The notes under the pieces were generated by a model. It saw only the letters and a program-made list of their open reading frames with translations. It had not been told where the DNA came from and searched no databases. From Botryococcus braunii (lineage: Eukaryota; Chlorophyta; Trebouxiophyceae), in NCBI GenBank assembly GCA_002005505.1, contig KV908537.1:1-17500 (forward strand): DNA of 17,500 nucleotides. The letters are read 5' to 3'. Both the position numbers and the translations under genes were made by a program. Positions 9,302 through 17,500 of this stretch are shown piece after piece; positions within the stretch are counted from its first letter, which is position 1, and each line of letters opens with the position of its first letter.

Positions 9302-10875
9302 GGCAGGCCACAAATTGTTCACTTCTTGAATGTATCAAAAGTGAAATACTCTGTTGCACTGTACTCGCAACAAAGTAAGTAGGGGGTCCCCATGTGGGGG
9401 GCTGTACCGCAGTCAGGTTCCCGTATGTACCTTGTTGGGAGTACCACTCTCAAGCGTGCTGCACTACTGGGGCCATGCCACTCCCACTTCTCCTCCCGAG
9501 GTTCTGAAGCAACTTTGTTGGCCGGATCCTTTTGGGATTTTGGGTTCTTCACCTTTGTCTCGTCCTCCTTGTCGTGGTGATGCCATTGTTGCTGCATCCT
9601 GCGACTGCTCTTTATGATTCGATGACCCCTGGGCATGCTGGGACCCCATCGGGGAAACTGTATGTGGTTGTCTGCTGTAGATGGCGTGGTAGTTTGTAAG
9701 TTTTACTGGTACTCGGGTAAGCTTCCAGCCCACCCGTTGGTTCTTCCTAGGCCAGTCCGAGTTTTCTCCCAGCGCATTTGGACCGAGTTTTGGTCGACAC
9801 CTGTGTACAAACAGACATAGCCCCTCCTGACTTGTCCGGGGAACTTGTCCGCTCGTCCTCGCGCTAATAATTGTCTTGTGGTCGTTGCTTTATCTTGGAA
9901 TGGTTGCACCCCTCCCCCCCCCCCCCAAAAAAAAAGGATTGCATTGGGGGTTGCTGACTTTATATTGTGATCCTATCCCCCGCCCCCTCTTTGTCATGTG
10001 TACCCCTTTTTGTGATCACCGTGGTTGTCCTGCCTTGAAGTAAGAATTCAAATCTCCAGCTGCTCCAAGTCTTGATCGTTGGACTAAGGACATCTGGGAG
10101 CCTAGTCCACTCAGGTGGGATGTCTTTGGGATACAGGTGTTTAGGCAAAACTGAGGTCTTGAATTTGAAAAAGTATCAAAGTGTGCATGACCCGGCACAT
10201 GCAGAGAAACAGGTGTAGAATTGGTGGGAGAGTGATGGCAAGGAAATGCAGATCCATCAGACTGGGTTTTGTTTTTACACGACGGGGAATCGGGTTGCTT
10301 GTGAATGATGGGGTCTGAGGAGGGGGCTGGACAGACAGCCCCAGGAGTGGCACGGCCTTTGGTAACCGCACCAGGAGGTCTGCTTGGGGAAGATGGCCTC
10401 ATGTTGATGGCTGGTTGATAGCGAGAGTTTGTGTGCTGGTAGACTGTGGGCCATTGCAGAGCTCACACTCTACGCATCTCATGCACACCAGTCATCAAAC
10501 GACCGGGCTCATTGCGGTGTGGGGTGCTTTGGGTACTGCTGTAGGTGGAGGAGCGACGCGTGAGAGTAGCACAGATGCAGAAGGTCTACCCAGTCGTCCT
10601 TGCATCCGATGACAGCTACCTGTCTTCTGACTTGACCACTCCCTTGCTGGACACCCGAGGCTGCCTTCTGAGTGGGTACCCCACTGGCAAGCAGTAAGGA
10701 GGGATTTAAAGGAGGGAGTTGAAGCCTTGCTGGGCTAGGCTTAAACTTCCACAACTTCTCTCGGACGTCACACACATGCAGGTTTGAGCTGGAGGGAGAC
10801 CGGCACTCAAAACATGCGAGGCACGTAACATTCCAGGCCAGCAGTTGGCCGTCCCCTCACAGGCCAATGTTGTGT
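9302..10875. other. No supportable gene; possible 3' UTR and intergenic DNA
   Basis: There is a C13-A9 junction near 9914-9938 and only short frames. The Pro/Ser-rich minus-strand frame at 10016-10402 has no homology I recognise and no splice support. Confidence 0.4.
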
Positions 10876-11088
10876 GTTCATACACACCTCGGTGCAAAGA
10901 TCAGATGCACAGGTTGGTGTGGTGAGTTGTTAATGCACATATCGTTCGAACGGTCAAATGCACGGTTTTGTGGGGCATTGCGTTAATGCGCACCTTGTTT
11001 TATTGGTCACATGCACCACATTTGTGTGGTGTTTTTTCAATGGGCACCCCGTTCCAACGGTCAAATGTGCCGGTTTGTGTTCAGACAA
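10876..11088. repeat. Degenerate 53-bp tandem repeat, four copies
   Basis: Units begin near 10876, 10929, 10982 and 11036. The shared core is GTTAATGC(A/G)CA...GGTCAAATGCAC; the best-preserved copies read CGAACGGTCAAATGCAC and CCAACGGTCAAATGTGC. Confidence 0.75.
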
Positions 11089-12862
11089 GCCCTTTTTAAA
11101 TGCTTTGAAGTTCCCCTCCTACAGGGATTTTGTTGTCTAAAGGACAGGGATCTCTGGGCCCTAGGGTTGCACCTTCTGGCAGGTGATCAGATGAGGCAAG
11201 GTAGCATGGTACAGTGCGTGGCGCCGTCCTGCAATTTATAGAGGCACGGCGAAACCGCTGAGAACCTCTCGCCCTTTGATCGAGGCAGATGTGGTGTTGA
11301 ACACATGCTCCCTTTGCAGTGCCTACGGGCAAAAATGAAGCGGCTGCAGAAAGTAATGATTTTTAAATCGAGTGTTATCTGAGATAGGCAGCAGACTCGC
11401 AATATGGTCAATGAGATATTGCAATGAAGTAGGCTAAGAAGAGTCAACAACCAGGACGTCGTTCTGTGAATGGGTTGTGCGGCTGCTCTCGTTTGTACTT
11501 TTAGAAATTGGCTGTGTGATCGAGTCAGCCGAGGGTGCTTCAGACGGGGTGCTGGTCCATGGGTGGATGTGTGAAGTTCCCGCAGTTAGAGAGAAATGGC
11601 CCTTTGCAGGGCAGTGGAGCGGCCGTGCCTTTCCATGTATATCTATGTATTGATTGCACACCATATCCTGTACCACTTTACTGCTGCGAGTGGGTTGTCG
11701 GTTGGATTTGGAGCAGGAGCCTGTGATTACAGTGGGTAGCGGCAGCCAGGCTGCAAAGACTTGGAAAAAAGGGGGGGGGTAGATATGCTGAGAATAAACG
11801 TACTGGTCTATTCCAGTTCTCTTGCATGTTCCGGCGTGGACACCAAAGCTTTCAGATGACAAGTGAAGCACATCGTAACCGCAAGCCACGTATCCATGTG
11901 CTGGTATGGGCAAGCCAGGGGGCATGGACACACATGCTGTGCAGAGCTTTTCTAGGCAGACTTGGAGTGTACAGCTCGCATTGGGAACTGTGGAGAATGG
12001 CATGTGTGGAGAAGATGCTCAGGAAAGCCTTACTCCCGTGCCTGGCATGGAGTTGCAGAAGCTGAAGTGGTCTCCGCAGTCAAGGAACTCCGCAAACCTT
12101 TGAGTTTTATCAGCTGTAGGCTTGTGAAGACTGTTCCACTGATCACCGAGGCATACTTTGTGGTGATATGTCAGAAGAAGCTCCTTTTTTGGCCTAACAC
12201 GTTTCATTGACACACACATCCGTGTTGACTATTATGTCCTAACGTGAGCAGTCTATGTGTAAAGTACTGTAAGGCTTGTGCATTGAAATACAGCCAGCGA
12301 CACCTATTCCAGGAAGGTCGCTGGTGATTGCCCACCCTTCAAGTGTTGCCGGGTAAGGATGTCCAAAGTCTGATTGGTGCCTATTGGTCCACAAGAAAGA
12401 TACCAAGGCAAGAGGCTGCTACGACATCCTGTGTGTTGTTGTCTGGCTGTGGCTTGAGGTGGCCATTACAGTGGCTCAAGACGACGTGCGCTTGGTAATG
12501 CTGATCAATGCAGTGCTCAGGACGACCACTGCATCATAATGTCAAACAGCTCCCATCACATATGCATCGGGCTTCACGTGTTGTGCTGCTCACTGCAAGA
12601 AATGATGAGGACTTCTATCAGACAATTGCAGCAGTGAAGAGTAACCGCATGCGTTGTCTGCTGGAGTTAACCCCTGAGAGCACGCATTGTTAAACAACCC
12701 CTGAGTAACAGGGGGCATAAGACCATGTGTTTACAATCTGGCCCGGCCAATCTAAACCTCTACTAAATCTGCAGTTTGCAACATCATCTGGGTTATCTGG
12801 ATGGCGTATCAACCTGTACGCATCCGTAATTCCCTCTCTTAGCTGAGGTCGTCCGGCTGGCG
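11089..12862. other. No supportable gene
   Basis: The longest frame (11434-12003, minus) has a composition unlike a conserved domain and no splice context. Other frames are short and overlap each other. No RNA gene was recognised. Confidence 0.4.
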
Positions 12863-13058
12863 ATGTCCCTGCTCCCACCCCTTCTGTCTCCCCCTTCCCT
12901 TCCTCCCCCCCTTCCTCCCCCCCCCTCCCTCTCTGTGTCCAACCCTCCCCCACGTCCTCTCCCCCCCTGTCTATCCCTCCTCTCCCCCTGCCTACTCTCT
13001 CTCGCGCACGCGTGCGCCCTCGCTACCCCCCCCCCCCTTTCCTTCCTCCCCTTTCGTC
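12863..13058. repeat. Polypyrimidine-rich low-complexity tract
   Basis: Mostly C and T on the plus strand with several C runs (including C12 near 13026-13037). It directly precedes the (GT)n array. Confidence 0.85.
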
Positions 13059-13100
13059 TGCCATGATTGCCTTTGGACTCCCCCGCACGCATATGCGCTC

Positions 13101-13102
<2 letters not shown>

Positions 13103-13189
<87 letters not shown>

Positions 13190-13214
13190 TGTGTGTGCGT
13201 GCGTGCGTGTGTGC
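13103..13214. repeat. (GT)n microsatellite with GTAT and GCGT interruptions
   Basis: GT units run from 13103 to about 13196 with two single A interruptions, then GCGT variants. Confidence 0.95.
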
Positions 13215-14086
13215 GGACGTGCACGCATACATGCGCATGCCTGTGATGTGTGGGATTTGATGTTCTTGCACCTGAGACAAGCTGGGCAAACTGAAGCAAT
13301 CCACCTGGCTATCTTGGTGTTTCCTTTCCAGGACCCCCCAAGCTGCGTTCTAAGTAGTTAATGACAGAGCCGGTAGCATCTCGATGCGGCGATGACTTCG
13401 GGACTGTATCATTATCTTTGTCAACAACAGGAAACAGTCCTCTCCTACGAAGCTGGTCTTCAGGCAACTGGCGCAACAATTGTAACTGCAGCCACCCGGT
13501 TGGGAGGCCCACCTGTCCCAGACGCCCAAGAATCCGTGAAATATCATGAGGCCCCACATAGGGAAGATCACCTCCCCCCCCCCCCCCCCCCCAGGGGGCA
13601 TCCCGGTAGGGGTATTGATACAAAAGATGCCAACGAAGTTAACATGAAGGCCCGCCTGCAAGATTTCAGGAATTCAGGGCCGACTGCAGTACGTTCTAAA
13701 GAACACGTTTTTAATACGATCAGGCTTCTCGACAAAGTACCACCACATATGGGACAAGCATTTTAAACGTCACAGAAAGGACAAAAGACAGAGATGCCAA
13801 TGACAAAAGCATCAAAGCAGAAGTGACGTGATTTCCATTATCGGCGAGCCCCTCTCGGATCCCTCTATCTGCTTAAATGTTCCACAATAGCGCACTAAAG
13901 ACTTGTTTTCACAGATATCAAGCCGGTATCCCAAAAGAGGGAGTGCTGGCACTGGAATGCATGAAGAGCTGACAGCAAGAAAGCAAGTTTAATAGCCAGC
14001 TACTCCACGTTCACAACTCAGAAGCATGCCCCAAGCACTCCACAGCAAGCATACAGAGCGGTGTGAGGAGACACAACAGTTATGCT
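13215..14086. other. 3' flank of the Tim17-family gene; no separate gene
   Basis: It lies downstream of the minus-strand gene and may include its 3' UTR. It holds a C19 run at 13574-13592. Frames on both strands at 13309-13766 overlap and show no domain. Confidence 0.4.
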
Positions 14087-15409
14087 TTACCCATGCCGAG
14101 CATTCATAAGACTCACCCCAACACCAAGAAGACCACCAAGAAGAGCAGACCGCCCTCTTCCCCTCAAAGGCGCTGCATCCAGCACCGTCACCATCAGTTT
14201 AAATTTAGCAACCAATTGCCAATAGGCTAAGCCTGACATAAGAGAGCAGGCAGTGGCTATGCTTTGATTCCTACATTCTCAATATGCCGGACAGAACCTG
14301 TTTGCGTGTTTTCATCAGGGGGCATGACAACTTTGACGTTGAAGACGTCGGGAAGAAGTAAAGTCCGATATAGAATCGAAGCAATAGGGAACTAATATGG
14401 ATTCAAACAAATGAGGGAACAGCATGAATTGTATGCCAAGGTTTCAACACCTGCAGATTGTAGCTGCACTTGGAAAGTCCAGAGTAGATATACCTGCAAA
14501 GAAGCCAAAAAGGCTGCCTGTAGTACCAGCCGCTACTGTAGTGTTAACAACGTCGATCTGCTGCCGGGCTATCGCACAAGTATGCTGTATGGCGAAGAAC
14601 ACTGATGTAAGGCTTCCAAATCGAAAAGCCCCCCTGTGCAACTGTGCCTCAACTCTTATTGTCAAAGTCGTACACCGGAAGAGGTGAAAAAGCAGAAGAT
14701 GGCGCAAATAGTATAGCCAATCCTCTGCCATCAACGGAAGCAAACTGAAAATAATTTAAACAAAGAAAATTAAGAACAATATAGATTAAGAAAATGAAGA
14801 TAGAAAGTAAATTAGAACATAACTACCTCAATGCCTCAGTCCCAATACGGGCCAGCCGGCGGGATTGGTCTTCGGCAAGAAGGCGAGCAACTTGTCCTTG
14901 CGTGAGGCCAGATATTGGCGGTTGATACCTACCTGAAAACCCCATCAGTGTTAGAAGAGCGTGATTGTTGCTTCGCAGACTACTGATCTTATCAGAGCAA
15001 GCAAAAAAAGGCGTGTCTTAAGGTGCCAAGTAGGCAGCAGATTCTTTAAATCTAATAAGAAAGTATGCGGGAGCAGCTGCAGCAAACGGTGTGGGTAGTC
15101 TTTACCCAAGATACGTAGGCTATTCCACTCTCTGTACCCGCAATATATGAGGCCAGCAAAGGCACCCAACACGGTGTTTTGAGCCCAATCCACGATTTCT
15201 GGCGGAGGGTTTGGAACCTGCCAACAGAAGGACATAGTCAGGCATAGTACAGATCCCTGAAAGGTACTTCTATGCCACCAACTTCGTCGTACCGGATCGC
15301 CATGTTTAACTCTCCATGTGAAAAATGAAAAAAAATTACTCAATCTTTCTGTAGGTGTTTCTCCCCTGTCTTGTGACAGCCATGGACCAGAAGGTTTTGG
15401 TGATCCCAT
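14087..15409 (-). CDS. Tim17/Tim22/Tim23 superfamily inner-membrane protein (5 exons)
   Basis: Minus-strand exons are 15409-15293, 15217-15106, 14932-14827, 14654-14494 and 14172-14087, ending in TAA. Phases agree throughout and the product is 193 residues. It has four hydrophobic Gly/Ala-rich segments, as in the Tim17/22/23 fold: residues about 53-67 (NTVLGAFAGLIYCGY), 120-138 (GAFRFGSLTSVFFAIQ), 146-166 (VVNTTVAAGTTGSLFG) and 175-190 (SALLGGLLGVGVSLMNA). A charged segment, residues 78-112, links helices 1 and 2. The family includes protein-import channels, plastid OEP16/HP proteins and complex I assembly factors (TIMMDC1 type). The VDWAQ stretch before helix 1 and the overall layout suggest a small plant complex-I-assembly-like member rather than Tim17 or Tim23 themselves, but this is inference. 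Exon 1 (residues 1-39) rests mainly on phase and has a weak donor (CCG then gtacga). The start of exon 4 is ambiguous: a CAG acceptor would place it at 14744 and add 30 residues. A good donor inside the last exon (gtgagt near 14118) leaves the C-terminus open. Confidence 0.82.
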
Positions 15410-15707
15410 CGACGCTTCCTTGTGAAAGGTCAAAGATCAAAGTCTCGCTTCATGTAACTCTCTAAAACTCCAAATTACCGTTCCATAGACTACAAGGAGT
15501 TACAAAAATGTGCATGTGCTATTGAATAGAGAAGCTGCTCGATCTCCTGGATGCTTTCGAAAATGTACGACATGAGCGTACTTCATCATGGCCGGGCCAC
15601 CACTAAGGGCAATCCGCGGTGGACTGAAAATCCGCCTCGCCGATCTCTCCTCATCACAATGCAAACGCCGGGCAAGAAAGACACTCAACTCTGGCCTTAG
15701 GATTGCA
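15410..15707. promoter_or_regulatory. Putative bidirectional promoter between two mitochondrial-protein genes
   Basis: This 298-bp gap separates the start codons of the minus-strand Tim17-family gene and the plus-strand CBSX3 gene. I see no convincing TATA box in either direction. An 8-bp inverted pair, TGTAACTC at 15453-15460 and GAGTTACA at 15497-15504, lies near the minus-strand side. The right half (about 15588-15707) may be 5' UTR or an extended CBSX3 N-terminus. The role as a shared promoter is inferred from geometry only. Confidence 0.5.
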
Positions 15708-16972
15708 ATGGCTCTTCGTCAGCTTGTAGGGTCAATTCGACGCAGTGACCTGTGCTTTCCATTCGTCAACCGGCTTTCGAGCCTCGGTCGCGAGGTATGT
15801 ATGTCGGAACCATCCGTTTCTAACACGTTAGCATTGGACGGTTTGTAACGCCCAATGCTTCACTGTAGGTATCAAGCACTGCGCAACCGCTGTTTGCGGC
15901 AGCTTCCGATACTCCAGAGCCGGCCCCGGGCAAGGGTGCGGGAGCGGGATGGGGGCAGACCAAGATTAGTCAGGTCTTGGGAAGCAAGGTGAGCACAAAA
16001 TGTTTCCACAGCAGACAATAATAATGAGAGTAAGTAGGTGAGTTTCTGGATGTACATGTTACAGTCTTCTCACAGGGCCCGATCCCATTGAATTCGGAGT
16101 AGCGCTGAGTGTTGCAGGAACGGGGGGAAGCAGCATGGCTTTATTGTCTTAAAGATGATTATGTCATTGAAGCGGTTCGTAAGGTAACTCACCTTTGCTC
16201 GTCAAACATATTTAAGCTAAGGCAGTTCTCAATTCCATGGCACTACTGTAAGACTTCTTTCCTTGCAGATGGCGCAAAGCAATGTGGGGTCTCTTTTAGT
16301 TTTCGATCCTACAAAGGCACCAACAGGTAAAGAGGTGACAAGTGCAGCAGCTGATGCTGTTGTTGGCATCGTCACCGAGAGAGGTGAGTTGTTTTATGTG
16401 CATTCTGTGTTTGCCATGTGATCAAGCAAATATTTGCACCTCATGAACTCTTGAATTTTTCATGGGCAGCTGATGATTTGTTTTTGGGAGTAGATTATCT
16501 CACTAAAGTGGTCGTACAAGGGAAGAGTTCGGCGTCTTTGGCAGTTGCGGACATCATGACTGGGAAATCTCAACTCTTGACTGTCAGCCCCCAGACAAGT
16601 GTTTTACAAGTTATGGAATTGATGATTGACAAAAACATCCGGCATGTGCCAGTGGTATGTTCACAATGGCCTCTTGGTGTAATACAACATTTGGCCGCGC
16701 TGTTCGATGCATCAAAGGGTATGCACAAAAGTTAGGTCACTGAAACTCTCTTCTCTGCACAGGTTGAAAATGATGAGTACATGGGAATGATCAGCATTCG
16801 TGATGTGGTGGGTACCCTTCTTGAATTTGGGAAGGGCTTTAAACATAGCGCTACAGCCTGGGGTAGTTTTCATGCAGCCCAACGGTTGTTTGTGTTGCAG
16901 GTGAGCATCATGGTTGCTGAGCATCGTGAAGAGGTCGGAAGACTTCAGGAATACATCCAAGGATCTTACTGA
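15708..16972 (+). CDS. CBSX3: CBS-domain-pair protein, mitochondrial CBSX3 ortholog (7 exons)
   Basis: Exons are 15708-15794, 15869-15988, 16118-16183, 16269-16383, 16494-16654, 16763-16807 and 16901-16972. All introns are GT-AG (74-129 bp), all phases agree, and the product is 221 residues; from memory the Arabidopsis protein is about 206. Residues 1-32 are Arg/Ser/Leu-rich like a mitochondrial presequence. CBS1 covers about residues 59-135, from TKISQVLGSK to VGIVTERDYL. CBS2 covers about 148-203 and includes DIMTGKSQLLTVSP, IRHVPV and MGMISIRDV. The C-terminus AEHREEVGRLQEYIQGSY is the plant CBSX3 signature. In Arabidopsis CBSX3 binds adenosine ligands and modulates the mitochondrial o-type thioredoxin; that role is family knowledge. 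The loop before VVGIVTER is longer than in Arabidopsis as I remember it. An in-frame upstream ATG at 15588 would add 40 residues. I chose 15708 because it gives a compact presequence. The gene is divergent from the Tim17-type gene at 14087-15409. Confidence 0.93.
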
Positions 16973-17500
16973 AGGTTCCCAGATTGGTCGGACAGACATC
17001 CAGTCGTGGCTGGCGTTAACATCTGTACAATACGACAGGGTCACCAACAGCAACAACGGAACATAATTCCTGATTAAGGTATTTGCTGGGTTAACAGCAT
17101 GGCAGCTTGCTTAATTCTAGGATTTGTAGCTGTCATATCCAAGGTGTGGTTGAAGTGATGGGTACTCCAGCTGTCTGCGACACACTTCTAGGAAATACAG
17201 GCAGAAAGTCAAGGAAGTAGTTGCTCGATTAGCGCATTCTTGCGTTTTGGCTCTTCTCAACACTCCTTTTTAAGCTGGGGCCTGTTAGTTCAAACAGCAG
17301 ACGTACAACCAGTAGCAAGTATGACAGAGGAGTGGATGATATTAATACTTTGAGTGGGACATAGTTAATGAAAGATGTTTGGGACTTGGGTACGACCTTT
17401 AGTTAGAACACGTCTGTGGGTAGCAGGTTGAAGCACACAGCCTTAAGTTTTCAAGCTGTGGAACTGCCAGTGCAGGAAAAGACTGGCTGCGTTCCAATGT
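16973..17500 (+). other. Probable CBSX3 3' UTR and downstream sequence
   Basis: It follows the TGA at 16970-16972. No frame, splice chain or clear AATAAA-type signal was recognised. Confidence 0.4.

Noticed and set aside
11434..12003. 189-residue minus-strand frame
   Set aside because: No recognisable motif, biased composition and no intron structure; length alone is not enough in this sequence.
13103..13214. CRISPR-like or structured repeat array
   Set aside because: It is a plain GT microsatellite without spacers.
12793..13361. Frames rich in Cys-Val or His-Thr near 12793-13361
   Set aside because: They are translations of the (GT)n microsatellite, not proteins.

Overview
The window looks like nuclear DNA of a eukaryote. 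Its genes are split by short GT-AG introns, there is no operon-like packing, and simple-sequence DNA is abundant: long (CT)n, (TG)n and (TTC)n arrays, and homopolymeric C and G runs. The clearest gene is an ortholog of plant CBSX3, so a streptophyte (land plant or charophyte alga) is likely. A Chara-like alga would fit, but that species guess is inference only.

Layout. Positions 1-2650 hold no gene I can support, only a purine-rich low-complexity block near 795-915. At 2932-3405 (+) lies a cysteine-rich, probably secreted protein; a possible second exon follows at about 4236-4296, beyond a very long CT tract. Positions 4380-6077 are repeat-rich: a 33-bp tandem triplet, a degenerate GAAATGTCC array, a G/C palindrome and TTC tracts. 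From 6078 to 9301 (+) there is an unrecognised multi-exon gene. Two exons are firm (6078-6717 and 7258-7436). Two more (about 8052-8168 and 9005-9301) are compatible in phase and end in a hydrophobic helix. Positions 9302-14086 are mostly non-coding, with degenerate tandem repeats (53-bp unit at 10876-11088) and a polypyrimidine/(GT)n block at 12863-13214.

The right end carries the two best-supported genes, arranged head to head. On the minus strand (15409 down to 14087, five exons) is a four-helix protein of the Tim17/Tim22/Tim23 superfamily. On the plus strand (15708-16972, seven exons) is CBSX3, a mitochondrial protein with a CBS-domain pair. Their predicted start codons are 298 bp apart, so one bidirectional promoter may drive two mitochondrial proteins. 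I rebuilt both gene models by hand from reading frame, splice-site phase and family conservation. No CRISPR array, rRNA, tRNA or intact transposon was recognised.
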